Source of the DNA: DATAFO01 sp046728935
Lineage (GTDB): Bacteria; Actinomycetota; Thermoleophilia; Solirubrobacterales; 70-9
Reading direction: 5' to 3'
Length of the DNA: 31,804 nucleotides
Assembly (NCBI GenBank): GCA_046728935.1
Contig: JBKPFS010000112.1
Coordinates: forward strand, 1-31,804
The notes beneath the pieces were generated by a model. That model saw only the letters and a program-made list of their open reading frames with translations. It made no database searches and was not told the origin of the DNA. Made by a program: the position numbers and the translations under genes. This document shows, piece by piece, positions 7,134-15,823 of this stretch. Every line of letters begins with the position of its first letter. Within the stretch, counting starts at the first letter, position 1.

Positions 7134-8099
7134 ATGGCCACACTGACGTACATGCCCACCGAGCACGTCCCAGTCCTCGCATCCGAGCTGATCGCTCTGC
7201 TCGATCCCCAGCCGGGGGAGCTCGCGGTCGACTGTACCTTCGGCGCCGGCGGTCACGCCCGAGCGGTCGCCGAGCGCCTGGGGCCGACCGGAAGGCTCGA
7301 CTGCGTCGATCGCGACCCCGCGGCCGCCGAGGCGTTCGCCGAGCTCGAGGCCGAGCCGCCGTGCGAGCTTCGCTTCGAGCGGGCGGACTACGCGGACGCT
7401 CTGGACCGGATGCTCGAGGCCGGCGAGCGCGCCGACATCGTCTACCTCGATCTCGGCGTCTCCTCGAGCCACCTCGATCTTGCCGAGCGCGGCTTCTCCT
7501 ACTCGCGCGACGCCCCGCTCGATATGCGGATGGACCCGAGCCAGGAGCTCTCCGCGCACGAGATCGTCAACTCGTGGCCGCAGGAGCGGCTGGCGACGAC
7601 GATCCGGGAGCTTGGAGAGGAACGGCACGCCCGGGCGATCGCGGCCGAGATCGTGGCCAGGCGACCGCTCGCCACGACCTGCGAGCTGGTCGAGGCGATT
7701 CGCGCCGCCGTGCCGCCCGCGTATCGCTTCGGTCGCGGCCATCCCGCGAAGCGGACCTTCCAGGCGATCCGGATTGCCGTGAACGGCGAGCTCGAGTCGC
7801 TCGATCGCGCCCTCCCGGCGGCCTGGGAGCTGCTTCGGGTCGGTGGCCGGCTGGCGGCGATCTCCTTCCACTCGCTCGAGGATCGCCGCGTGAAGCGCTT
7901 CCTGGCCGATCGCGCACGCGGTTGCATCTGCCCGCCTGAGCTTCCCGTCTGCCAGTGCGGGCGCGAGCCCGAGGCGGAGCTCGTCGCCCGGCGCGCCGTC
8001 GCCGCCAGCCCCGACGAGGTGGAGCGCAATCCACGCTCGAGCTCGGCGCGGCTTCGGTGCGCACGGAAGATCCGCGAGTACGAGGAGGCGCGCGCCTGA
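7134..8099 (+). CDS. rsmH: 16S rRNA m4C1402 methyltransferase RsmH
   Basis: RsmH (MraW) N4-methylates C1402 of 16S rRNA using S-adenosylmethionine. In the 321 aa protein I see the SAM-binding CTFGAGGHA (about 34-42), YLDLGVSSSHLD (about 104-115), the GHPAKRTFQAIRIAVN segment, AISFHSLEDRRVKRF and the C-terminal NPRSSSARLR. A cysteine-containing loop (GCICPPELPVCQCG) is usual for the family. The ATG at 7134 is taken; an ATG at 7152 directly before TEHVPVL is also possible. Its stop overlaps the ftsL ATG by one base (TGATG). Confidence 0.97.
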   Translation: MATLTYMPTEHVPVLASELIALLDPQPGELAVDCTFGAGGHARAVAERLGPTGRLDCVDRDPAAAEAFAELEAEPPCELRFERADYADALDRMLEAGERADIVYLDLGVSSSHLDLAERGFSYSRDAPLDMRMDPSQELSAHEIVNSWPQERLATTIRELGEERHARAIAAEIVARRPLATTCELVEAIRAAVPPAYRFGRGHPAKRTFQAIRIAVNGELESLDRALPAAWELLRVGGRLAAISFHSLEDRRVKRFLADRARGCICPPELPVCQCGREPEAELVARRAVAASPDEVERNPRSSSARLRCARKIREYEEARA

Positions 8100-8794
8100 T
8101 GGCGGCGGCCGCGACCGCACGAAAGTCCCCGCCCCGGCGGGCCCCGGCGCGCCGCCCCGCGACCTCGAGGAACCAGGCGAGTCGCAGCGCTCCCAAGCGC
8201 CGTCCGCAGCACACGCCAATCCCGGGACGCCTCGTTCCGCTGGCCGTCGGCCGCACCGCGATCGCGGTCGGTGGGCTCGCCGACTCAGGACTCGTCGTGC
8301 GCCTCACCCGCGGTCGGCTGTGGATCGGCGCTCTGGCGACGCTCCTGGTCGGGATCGTCGGCCTGAACGTGATGGCGCTGAGCCTCAACGCCTCGTCGAG
8401 CAAGGCGGCCGGGGCGGGGGACGCGCTCAAGCGGCAGAACTCCGCCCTCAACGCGCGGCTGGCCGAGCAGCTGTCCAACGAGCGCGTGCAGAGGACCGCC
8501 GACGACCTTGGGCTCGTCGTCCCCGAGCCGAGTTCGCTGCGCTTCCTGCACCCGAGCCCCGGCGATGCGGCCGAGGCTGCGCGACGGCTGCGCTCCGGCG
8601 ACCTCGGGCCCGGTACCGGCTACGTCGCCCCGGCCATCGATGCGGCCGCGGTCGTGCCCACGTCCACCGAGCCCGCCGCCACCGACGAGACGGAGGCGGC
8701 GCCTCCGGCGGAGATCACGGCGGACGCGGCCGCTCCTCCAGCCGCCGAGGCGGCCTCGCCCGATGCGGGTGGCGGCGGCGTCGCCTCGCCGTGA
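8099..8794 (+). CDS. ftsL: FtsL-like divisome protein with extended tails
   Basis: The assignment rests on position (between rsmH and ftsI) and architecture. The 231 aa protein has a very basic cytoplasmic N-terminus (about 1-45, rich in Arg, Pro and Ala), a single membrane helix LWIGALATLLVGIVGLNVMA (about 74-93) and a short coiled-coil region (about 100-136). A Pro/Ala/Glu/Thr-rich outer tail follows (about 180-231). FtsL recruits FtsI and FtsW to the septum. The usual family size is nearer 100-150 aa, so both ends are longer than typical. The start ATG at 8099 overlaps the rsmH stop. The gene ends in GTGA, which is also the ftsI start. Confidence 0.82.
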   Translation: MAAAATARKSPPRRAPARRPATSRNQASRSAPKRRPQHTPIPGRLVPLAVGRTAIAVGGLADSGLVVRLTRGRLWIGALATLLVGIVGLNVMALSLNASSSKAAGAGDALKRQNSALNARLAEQLSNERVQRTADDLGLVVPEPSSLRFLHPSPGDAAEAARRLRSGDLGPGTGYVAPAIDAAAVVPTSTEPAATDETEAAPPAEITADAAAPPAAEAASPDAGGGGVASP

Positions 8795-10452
8795 ACCTGA
8801 TCGATCGCCGCATCGGCCTGCTGTTCGCGGCCTTCGTCCTCCTCTTCAGCATCGTCATCGCGAAGGCCCTGTGGATCCAGGGGGTCCATGGCGGGGGCCT
8901 GAGCGCCGATGCCCAGAGCCAGCAGACCGAGACGGTCGTCGTCCCGGGCGAGCGGGGCGCGATCCTCGACCGCAAGGGCAAGGAGCTCGCCGTCTCGGAG
9001 GATGCGGCGACGGTGTTCGCGACGCCCTACCAGGTGAAGGACCCGGCGGCGGCGGCCCGCAAGCTGGCGCCGATCCTCGGCACAGGTCAGCAGGACATCC
9101 TCGAGTCGCTCGCTGACCGCGACTCCGGCTTCGCCTACCTCGCCCGCAAGGTGGACCTCGCCACGGCCGACCGCGTGAGCGCGCTCGACCTCAAGGGGAT
9201 CGGATTGCTCCCTGACAGCCGGCGCATCTATCCGCAGGGGAAGCTCGCCGGCCAGGTGATCGGAACGGTCGGGGTCGACAACCAGGGGCTGAGCGGGTTG
9301 GAGCAATCCGAGGACTCCGTTCTGCACGGCGACGACGGCGAGCGCGAGGTCACCCGCGACGCGCTCGGTCAGGAGCTCGAGCGCGACACGGTGGAGGGGG
9401 CATCGCAGGGCGAGGACCTGCGGCTGACCCTCGACGCCGGCCTCCAGGCGCGAACCGAGGAGGTGCTCGCCGGGGTGGGCCGCAGCTACCAGCCGGATGG
9501 CGCGACGGCGATCGTGATGGATCCGAGGACCTCGGAGGTGCTGGCGACGGCGAACTGGCCCAGCATCGACCCCGACCAGGTCGGCGACATCGACCCCGAC
9601 CAGCTCGGCAACATGGCGACCGGCTTCACCTACGAGCCCGGCTCGACCTTCAAGCCGTTCACTGTCGCGGGCGCCCTCCAGGACCGGCTGGTCACCCCCG
9701 ACACGGTCTTCAATCTGCCGCCGACGATCAGGCTCTATGACCGGACGATCGGCGAGGCTCACGACCGCGGCCCGGTGACGCTCACGGTCGCCGACATCCT
9801 CGCCCAGTCATCGAACGTCGGCGCGATCAAGGTCGGCCTCGAGCTCGGAGCGGACCGCTTCGACCACTGGATTCGCCGCTTCGGCTTCGGCGAGCCTACG
9901 GGGATCGACTACCCGGGGGAGGAGCAGGGCATTGTGATCCCCCTCGACAAGTACTCGGGCTCGACCATGGGCAACCTGCCGATCGGCCAGGGGCTTTCCG
10001 TCACCCCGGTTCAGATGGCGGCCGGATTCGCGGCGATCGCGAACGGCGGCATCCTGCGGCCCCCGCGCCTGGTGCTCGACGAGGGCTCGGAGACGCTGCC
10101 CGAGCCCGAGGGCAGGCGCGTGATGAGCGCGGCGACGGCGCAGAAGCTACGGGTGATGCTCGAGGGCGTGCTCCAGGAAGGCGGCACCGCCTCCGAGGTG
10201 ACGGTTCCCGGCTACACGCTCGCTGGCAAGACCGGAACCGCCCAGAAGGTCGTCGACGGCACCTACTCCGACACCGAGTTCGTCGCCTCCTTCGTCGGAT
10301 TCGCCCCCGCCGAGGACCCGCAGCTGCTAGTGGCGGTCGCGGTGGACAACCCCAAGGGCGACATCTACGGCGGCACGGTCGCGGCGCCGGCCTTCGGCGA
10401 GATCGCCAAGTTCGCCCTGCCCTACCTCGGCGTGCCCCCGGACCAGTCCTAG
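8791..10452 (+). CDS. ftsI: Septal class B penicillin-binding protein (FtsI/PbpB)
   Basis: FtsI is the transpeptidase that cross-links septal peptidoglycan. In the 553 aa protein I see one N-terminal membrane helix (about 7-27), the PBP dimerisation segment beginning GERGAILDRKGKELA (about 53-67), then the transpeptidase domain. The catalytic motifs are S-T-F-K at about 285-288, S-S-N at about 340-342 and K-T-G at about 480-482, so the enzyme should be active. No PASTA domains are present. The start is GTG at 8791, overlapping the ftsL TGA (GTGA); upstream in-frame starts lie within ftsL and give non-conserved sequence. Confidence 0.96.
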   Translation: MNLIDRRIGLLFAAFVLLFSIVIAKALWIQGVHGGGLSADAQSQQTETVVVPGERGAILDRKGKELAVSEDAATVFATPYQVKDPAAAARKLAPILGTGQQDILESLADRDSGFAYLARKVDLATADRVSALDLKGIGLLPDSRRIYPQGKLAGQVIGTVGVDNQGLSGLEQSEDSVLHGDDGEREVTRDALGQELERDTVEGASQGEDLRLTLDAGLQARTEEVLAGVGRSYQPDGATAIVMDPRTSEVLATANWPSIDPDQVGDIDPDQLGNMATGFTYEPGSTFKPFTVAGALQDRLVTPDTVFNLPPTIRLYDRTIGEAHDRGPVTLTVADILAQSSNVGAIKVGLELGADRFDHWIRRFGFGEPTGIDYPGEEQGIVIPLDKYSGSTMGNLPIGQGLSVTPVQMAAGFAAIANGGILRPPRLVLDEGSETLPEPEGRRVMSAATAQKLRVMLEGVLQEGGTASEVTVPGYTLAGKTGTAQKVVDGTYSDTEFVASFVGFAPAEDPQLLVAVAVDNPKGDIYGGTVAAPAFGEIAKFALPYLGVPPDQS

Positions 10453-10462
10453 AACAACCTGC

Positions 10463-10477
10463 GGCGGCTTCGCCGCC
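10463..10477 (+). other. Small GC hairpin between ftsI and murE
   Basis: GGCGGC (10463-10468) and GCCGCC (10472-10477) flank a TTC loop, eleven bases after the ftsI stop. Only TTA follows, so it is not a standard terminator. It may protect or partly end the upstream transcript. Confidence 0.4.
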
Positions 10478-10513
10478 TTACACGCCTCTGCCGGCGCCTA
10501 AACGGCACCGGCC

Positions 10514-10519
10514 TAGAAT
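10514..10519 (+). promoter_or_regulatory. Possible leaderless promoter (-10) for murE
   Basis: TAGAAT at 10514-10519 is a good TAnnnT -10 element and ends 9 nt before the murE ATG. No ribosome site precedes that ATG. Together these suggest an mRNA starting at or just before the start codon. No clear -35 is visible. Confidence 0.45.
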
Positions 10520-10528
10520 TCCCGCCCA

Positions 10529-12007
10529 ATGATCCTGCGCGAGCTGCTCGCGGGTGCCGACGTGCTCGAGATCGTCGGCGACGCCGAGGTCGACATCACC
10601 GGCCTCGCCTACGACAGCCGCCGCGTCGAGCCGGGGACGCTCTACTTCTGCGTGCCCGGCCACACCGCCGACGGCCACGAGTTCGCCCCGCTCGCCGTGC
10701 AGGCGGGCGCGGTGGCCGTGGTCGTCGAGCGCCGCCTGGAGCTCGAGCCCTACGTCGTCCAGGCTCAGGTCACCGACGCCCGCGCGGCGATGGCCCACGC
10801 CGCCGTTCGCTTCTACGACGACCCCACCGCGGAATTGCGGGTCGTCGGGATCACCGGCACCAACGGCAAGACGACCACCGCCTTCCTCGTCCGCCACCTG
10901 CTCGAATCGAGCGGGGTCCAGACGGGCCTCCTGGGGACGGTGAAGCGGGTGGTCGGGGGGATCGAGGAGGAGGTGGTGCGAACGACTCCGGAAGCGATCG
11001 ATCTACAGGCGACGTTCCGGCGCATGCTCGACGCCGGCGACCGCGCCTGCGCGATGGAGGTCTCCTCGCACGCGCTGGCACTCAGCCGGAGCGACGGCAT
11101 CCGCTTCGCGGTCGCGACGTTCACCAACCTGACCCAGGATCACCTCGACTTCCACGCCGACATGGAGGACTACTTCCAGGCCAAGCGCCGGCTGTTCGTC
11201 TCCGACCAGGCCGAGCGCTCCGTGGTGAACCTCGACGATCCTTACGGCGAGCGCCTGCTGGCGGAGCTCGACTGCCGTACGTTCTCGGCGGCCGGTGACG
11301 AGCGCGCGGACTATCGCGCCCTCGCGGTCAGCTTCGACATCGCGGGTGCGCGCTTCGTCTGCGCCGGCCCCGAGGGCGAGGCCGAGGTGAGCCTGCCGCT
11401 GCCGGGGCGGTTCAACGTCGCGAACGCACTCGCCGCGCTGGCGACGGTCGGGGAGCTCGGGGTAGGGCTCGAGCGCGCCGCCCCGCTGCTCGCGGACGCC
11501 GAACGCATCCCGGGTCGCTTCGAGCCGGTCGACGAGGGCCAGCCGTTTGCCGTTCTGGTCGATTACGCGCACACACCCGACTCGCTCGAGAACGTGCTCG
11601 CTGCGGCGCGGGGGTTGACCGAGGGGCGGCTGATCGTGGTGTTCGGCTGCGGCGGGGACCGCGACCGGGAGAAGCGTCCGCTGATGGGCGAGATCGGCGC
11701 CCGGCTCTCCGACGTCTGCGTCGTCACCTCGGACAACCCCCGCTCCGAGCACCCCGACGCGATCATCGCCGAGATCCTCGACGGCATCGCGCCGGAGGCG
11801 CCGGCCGAGATCCACGTCGAGCCTGAGCGCCGCGCGGCGATCGCCATGGCCCTCGACCTGGCGCGTCCGGGTGACACGGTGGTGATCGCCGGCAAGGGCC
11901 ACGAGCAGGGCCAGGAGTTCGAGGGCGGACGCAAGATCCCCTTCGACGATCGCGATGTGGCGCGAGAGGAGCTGCGCCGGCTCGCCGCGCCCGCGGCCGG
12001 CAAGTAA
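10529..12007 (+). CDS. murE: UDP-MurNAc-tripeptide synthetase MurE (meso-DAP adding)
   Basis: MurE adds the third stem-peptide residue to UDP-MurNAc-L-Ala-D-Glu in the cytoplasm. The 492 aa protein has the Mur ligase P-loop GTNGKTT (about 110-116), the SSHAL motif (about 179-183), the carbamylated-Lys region YFQAKRR (Lys about 219) and the DNPR motif (about 402-405). DNPR is the specificity signature for meso-diaminopimelate, so the cell wall is predicted to be of the DAP type. It starts at ATG 10529 after a 76-nt gap from ftsI that contains a hairpin and a TAGAAT element. murF follows after 8 nt. Confidence 0.97.
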   Translation: MILRELLAGADVLEIVGDAEVDITGLAYDSRRVEPGTLYFCVPGHTADGHEFAPLAVQAGAVAVVVERRLELEPYVVQAQVTDARAAMAHAAVRFYDDPTAELRVVGITGTNGKTTTAFLVRHLLESSGVQTGLLGTVKRVVGGIEEEVVRTTPEAIDLQATFRRMLDAGDRACAMEVSSHALALSRSDGIRFAVATFTNLTQDHLDFHADMEDYFQAKRRLFVSDQAERSVVNLDDPYGERLLAELDCRTFSAAGDERADYRALAVSFDIAGARFVCAGPEGEAEVSLPLPGRFNVANALAALATVGELGVGLERAAPLLADAERIPGRFEPVDEGQPFAVLVDYAHTPDSLENVLAAARGLTEGRLIVVFGCGGDRDREKRPLMGEIGARLSDVCVVTSDNPRSEHPDAIIAEILDGIAPEAPAEIHVEPERRAAIAMALDLARPGDTVVIAGKGHEQGQEFEGGRKIPFDDRDVAREELRRLAAPAAGK

Positions 12008-12015
12008 GCGACCCA

Positions 12016-13380
12016 GTGATCGAGCTCCCGCCCGAGCGGATCGCGGCCGCCGCCGGCGCCCGGATCGTGCGGGCCGGCGAGGGCGGACGTCCGGAGCGCG
12101 GGGTGATCGACTCGAGGCAGGTGCGCGAGGGCGACCTGTTCTTCGGCCTGCGCGGGGAGAACGTCGACGGCGGCGACTTCGCGCAGTTCGCGCTGGACCT
12201 CGGCGCCTGGGGCGTGGTCGTCGGGCCCGCGCACGCCGACCGCATCAGCGCGGAGCTCGAGCGGGCGGGGGCGGCCGCGTGGGTGCTGGCCAGCGACGAT
12301 CCGCTCGCCTCGCTTCAGGACCTGGCCCGCACCTGGCGCCGCGAGCTCGGCTGCCGCGTGGTCGGGATCACCGGCTCGACCGGCAAGACGTCCGTCAAGG
12401 ACATCTGCCGGGCGATCCTCCCGTTTCGGGTGCAGGCGAGCCCTGAGAACTACAACACGGAGATCGGGCTCCCGCTGACCATCCTCGCGGCGCCGCCCGA
12501 GACGCAGGTGATGGTGCTCGAGATGGCGATGCGCGGCGTCGGTCAGATCGCGGAGCTGTGCGACATCGCCGAGCCCGACGTGGCGGCGATCACCAACGTC
12601 GGGCCGGTCCACCTCGAGCTGCTCGGCACCCTGGAGGCGATCGCCGAGGCGAAGGCGGAGATCCTCGCCGGCCTCTCCGAGCGCGCGCGCGCGGTGGTCC
12701 CGGTCGACGCCGAGGCGCTCGAGCCGCACCTGCATGACGAGCTCGTGACGATCACCTTCGGCGCGGGAGGCGACGTGCTCGCGCTCGAGGTCGAGCGCGA
12801 GCCCCGGCGGATGAGGGCTCGAATCGGTACCCCCCACGGCGAGGGGCGCTTCGAGTTCCCCTTCGACGAGGACTACAACCTCACCAACGCCGAGTGCGCG
12901 ATCGGGATCGGGGTCGCGCTCGACGCCCCGCTCGCCGAGATGGCGCGTCGGGCGCCAGGGATAACCTTCTCGCGCCTGCGGGGAGAGTTGGTCGAGCTGC
13001 CCGGGGGGACCCTGCTGGTGAACGACTGCTACAACGCCAACCCGATCTCGATGCGGGCCGCGCTCGATCACCTCGCGGCGATGGACGTCCAGGGCCGGCG
13101 GCTCGCGGTGCTCGGCGGGATGGCCGAGCTTGGCCCCGACGCCCCCGCCTACCACCGTGACGCGGGCGCGCATGCCCGGCAGCTCGGGATCGGCCCGATC
13201 GTCGGGGTCGGGGAGCTGGCCCGCGACTACGCGCCCGACCAGTGGGTGGCCGAGCCCGAGCAGGCGGCGCGCCTAGTCGACCGGCTGCTCGAGGCCGGCG
13301 ACGCCGTGCTGATCAAGGGCTCCCGGGCGATCGGGCTGGAGCGCTTCACTGACGAGCTCGTCGCTAGAAGGAACGCCTGA
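12016..13380 (+). CDS. murF: UDP-MurNAc-tripeptide:D-Ala-D-Ala ligase MurF
   Basis: MurF attaches D-Ala-D-Ala to finish the UDP-MurNAc-pentapeptide. The 454 aa protein has the P-loop GSTGKTSVKD (about 119-128), ENYNTEIGLPL (about 139-149), the EMAMRG segment and NDCYNANPISM (about 335-345), all typical of MurF. The GTG at 12016 is the start, 8 nt after murE; the stop lies 2 nt before mraY. No D-Ala-D-Ala ligase (ddl) gene is present in this cluster. Confidence 0.96.
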   Translation: MIELPPERIAAAAGARIVRAGEGGRPERGVIDSRQVREGDLFFGLRGENVDGGDFAQFALDLGAWGVVVGPAHADRISAELERAGAAAWVLASDDPLASLQDLARTWRRELGCRVVGITGSTGKTSVKDICRAILPFRVQASPENYNTEIGLPLTILAAPPETQVMVLEMAMRGVGQIAELCDIAEPDVAAITNVGPVHLELLGTLEAIAEAKAEILAGLSERARAVVPVDAEALEPHLHDELVTITFGAGGDVLALEVEREPRRMRARIGTPHGEGRFEFPFDEDYNLTNAECAIGIGVALDAPLAEMARRAPGITFSRLRGELVELPGGTLLVNDCYNANPISMRAALDHLAAMDVQGRRLAVLGGMAELGPDAPAYHRDAGAHARQLGIGPIVGVGELARDYAPDQWVAEPEQAARLVDRLLEAGDAVLIKGSRAIGLERFTDELVARRNA

Positions 13381-13382
13381 GC

Positions 13383-14399
13383 GTGCCGACCGCCCAGGTG
13401 GTGACCGAGTTCGCCTCCGACGCAATCGACCGGGGCGAGATCCTGATCGCCGGCATGGCGGCGATGCTGATCACGATCTTCCTCGGGCCAAAGTTCATTG
13501 ACTGGCTGCGCGTGCAGGAGTTCGGACAGCAGATACGCGAGGAGGGGCCCCAGGAGCACCACGCCAAGGCGGGCACTCCGACGATGGGCGGGCTCATTGT
13601 CTTCGTCGCGATCTCGGTGCCGTACCTGGTGCTGTCCGAGCGCGACACGGAGAGCCTGGCGGTGTTCGGCGTCGCGATCGGCTGCGCGGCGCTCGGCTTC
13701 GCGGATGACTGGGTGAAGATCTCGAAGCGCCGCTCGCTCGGGCTCTCGGCGCGCTGGAAGCTTCTCGTCCAGATCGGGCTTGCGGTCGGCCTCTGGTGGG
13801 TGGCGACGGAGGAGGTCGGCCTCGATCCGGCGCTCGAGTCGCGCGTCTTCGACACCTCGATCGAGATCCCGTCGGTGGTCTACCTCGTGTTCATCTTCCT
13901 GGTCATCGCCGGCGCGTCGAACGCGGTCAACCTCACCGACGGGCTCGACGGGCTCGCGGCGGGGTCCTGCGCGATCGTGCTGCTCGCCTACACGGCGATC
14001 ACGATCACCAGCGGCCAGGAGGGGCTCGCCCTGCTCTCGGCCTGCCTCGTCGGCGCCTCGGTCGGCTTTTTGTGGTTCAACGCCTTTCCGGCCTCGATCT
14101 TCATGGGCGACACCGGCTCGCTCGGGCTCGGGGGCGCGATCGGCGCGCTGGCCGTGATGACGCAGACCGAGCTGCTGCTGATCATCCTCGGCGGGATCTT
14201 CGTCATCGAGGCGCTCTCGGTGGCGGTGCAGGTGATCTCGTTCAAGATGTTCCGGCGCCGCGTGCTCCTGATGGCCCCCGTCCACCATCACTTCGAGCTG
14301 CTGGCCTGGTCGGAGACCAAGATCATGCTCCGATTCTGGATCCTCGCCGCCGTCTGCGCCGGAATCGGCTACACGCTGTACCAGAACTCGATCGGCTGA
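13383..14399 (+). CDS. mraY: Phospho-MurNAc-pentapeptide transferase MraY
   Basis: MraY transfers phospho-MurNAc-pentapeptide to undecaprenyl phosphate, making lipid I in the membrane. The 338 aa protein is strongly hydrophobic with about ten membrane segments. It has the family motifs HHAKAGTPTMGGL (about 59-71), the catalytic Asp pair in FADDWVK (about 106-112), NAVNLTDGLDGLAAG (about 180-194) and APVHHHFE (about 299-306). The start is GTG at 13383, 2 nt after the murF stop; murD follows after 5 nt. Confidence 0.97.
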   Translation: MPTAQVVTEFASDAIDRGEILIAGMAAMLITIFLGPKFIDWLRVQEFGQQIREEGPQEHHAKAGTPTMGGLIVFVAISVPYLVLSERDTESLAVFGVAIGCAALGFADDWVKISKRRSLGLSARWKLLVQIGLAVGLWWVATEEVGLDPALESRVFDTSIEIPSVVYLVFIFLVIAGASNAVNLTDGLDGLAAGSCAIVLLAYTAITITSGQEGLALLSACLVGASVGFLWFNAFPASIFMGDTGSLGLGGAIGALAVMTQTELLLIILGGIFVIEALSVAVQVISFKMFRRRVLLMAPVHHHFELLAWSETKIMLRFWILAAVCAGIGYTLYQNSIG

Positions 14400-14404
14400 C
14401 GACG

Positions 14405-15790
14405 ATGGCGGTCGGGCCCTCGAAGCCGCGCCCGCGCCTGCCGGACGGCCCCTACCTCGTCGTCGGCCTGGCGCGCTCCGGCCAGGCCGCGGCGCGGCTG
14501 CTGGCGCGGAGGGGGGAGGAGGTCCTCGGCTGCGACGCCGGCTCCCCGGAGGACGCCGCGAGCCTGGCCGAGGCTGGCGTCGAGGTCAGCCTGGACACGG
14601 GAGGCGTCGAGCTGCTCGAGCGAGCGCGGTGCGTCGTCAAGAGTCCCGGGGTGCCGAGGGGGGCGGCGGTGATCGACGCCGCGCTGGCGCGAGGGACGCC
14701 GGTCCTCGGCGAGCTCGAGCTCGCCTGGCGGCTGCTCCCGAACCGCTTCGTCGGGGTCACCGGGACGAACGGCAAGACGACGGTCGCCGAGCTTCTCGGG
14801 CACGTATGGCGGACGGGGGGTGAGCCGGTCGCGGTCGCCGGCAACGTCGGCACCCCGCTCGCCTCGCTGGTGGGGGAGGTCGCCGCGGGCACCACCATCG
14901 TCTGCGAGTGCTCCAGCTTTCAGCTCGAGGACAGCGACGGCTTTGCCCCCGAATGCGGGGTGCTGCTGAACGTCGCCCCGGATCACCTCGATCGACACGC
15001 CACCCTCGGCAATTACCTGGAGGCGAAGCTCGCCATGTTCGCCAACCAGGGGAACGACGACGTCTGCGTCTACAACGGCTCCGAGCCTGCGCTTCGCGGC
15101 ATCGACCTCGGCGGCTGCGGGAGGCGGATCGCCTTCTGCCGCGAGCGCGGCGACTCCGACGACTGCCAGGCGACGGTCTCGGCGGGCCAGATCGACCTCT
15201 GGGGGGAACCGCTGGTGCGGCTCGAGCAGCTGCGGCTGCTCGGGGCCCACAACGCCGACAACGCCGCCGCCGCCGCGGTCGCGGCCGGGGCGCTGGGGCT
15301 CGACCGCGACGCGATCGCGGCGGCGCTTCGCGACTTCCCCGGCGTCCCGCACCGCCTCCAGCGGGTTGCCGAGGTTGGCGGCGTCACCTACGTCAACGAC
15401 TCGAAGGCGACGAACGTGGCGGCGGCGGCCGCCGCACTGCGCTCGTTCGACGGGGGGGTGCGCGCGATCCTCGGCGGGGAGCCCAAGGGCGGCGGCTTTG
15501 CCGACCTCGCCGATCCGGTCGCCGAGCGCTGCGTCGCCTGCTATCTGATCGGCCCCGCCGCGGAGGCGCTGGAGCGCGACCTGAGTCCCGCGTGGGAGTC
15601 CGGCGTCGAGCGGCGCCGCTGCGCCGACCTCACCGAGGCCGTGCTCCAGGCCGCCGCCGACGCGAGCCCCGGCGAGGTCGTGCTGCTCGCGCCGGCCTGC
15701 GCGAGCTTCGACGCCTACCGGGACTTCGAGCAGCGCGGTGAGCACTTCCGCGAGCTCGTCCGCACGCTCGGGGATCGGGGCACTCAGTAA
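14405..15790 (+). CDS. murD: UDP-MurNAc-L-Ala:D-Glu ligase MurD
   Basis: MurD adds D-Glu to UDP-MurNAc-L-Ala. The 461 aa protein has an N-terminal Rossmann segment (YLVVGLARSGQAAARLL, about 17-33), the Mur ligase P-loop GTNGKTT (about 120-126), ECSSFQLE, the metal and substrate region NVAPDHLDRH and NDSKATNVAA in the C-terminal half. The ATG at 14405 gives a normal-length protein; the same frame is open far upstream inside mraY, but that part is not conserved. ftsW starts 33 nt later. Confidence 0.96.
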   Translation: MAVGPSKPRPRLPDGPYLVVGLARSGQAAARLLARRGEEVLGCDAGSPEDAASLAEAGVEVSLDTGGVELLERARCVVKSPGVPRGAAVIDAALARGTPVLGELELAWRLLPNRFVGVTGTNGKTTVAELLGHVWRTGGEPVAVAGNVGTPLASLVGEVAAGTTIVCECSSFQLEDSDGFAPECGVLLNVAPDHLDRHATLGNYLEAKLAMFANQGNDDVCVYNGSEPALRGIDLGGCGRRIAFCRERGDSDDCQATVSAGQIDLWGEPLVRLEQLRLLGAHNADNAAAAAVAAGALGLDRDAIAAALRDFPGVPHRLQRVAEVGGVTYVNDSKATNVAAAAAALRSFDGGVRAILGGEPKGGGFADLADPVAERCVACYLIGPAAEALERDLSPAWESGVERRRCADLTEAVLQAAADASPGEVVLLAPACASFDAYRDFEQRGEHFRELVRTLGDRGTQ

Positions 15791-15823
15791 CTAGGGATCC
15801 GGTGGGCGAGGGCGAAGTGTGCG

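Noticed and set aside
13796..14404. Upstream extension of the murD frame inside mraY
   Set aside because: The frame is open but its sequence is low-complexity; MraY motifs occupy the other frame, and ATG 14405 fits MurD.
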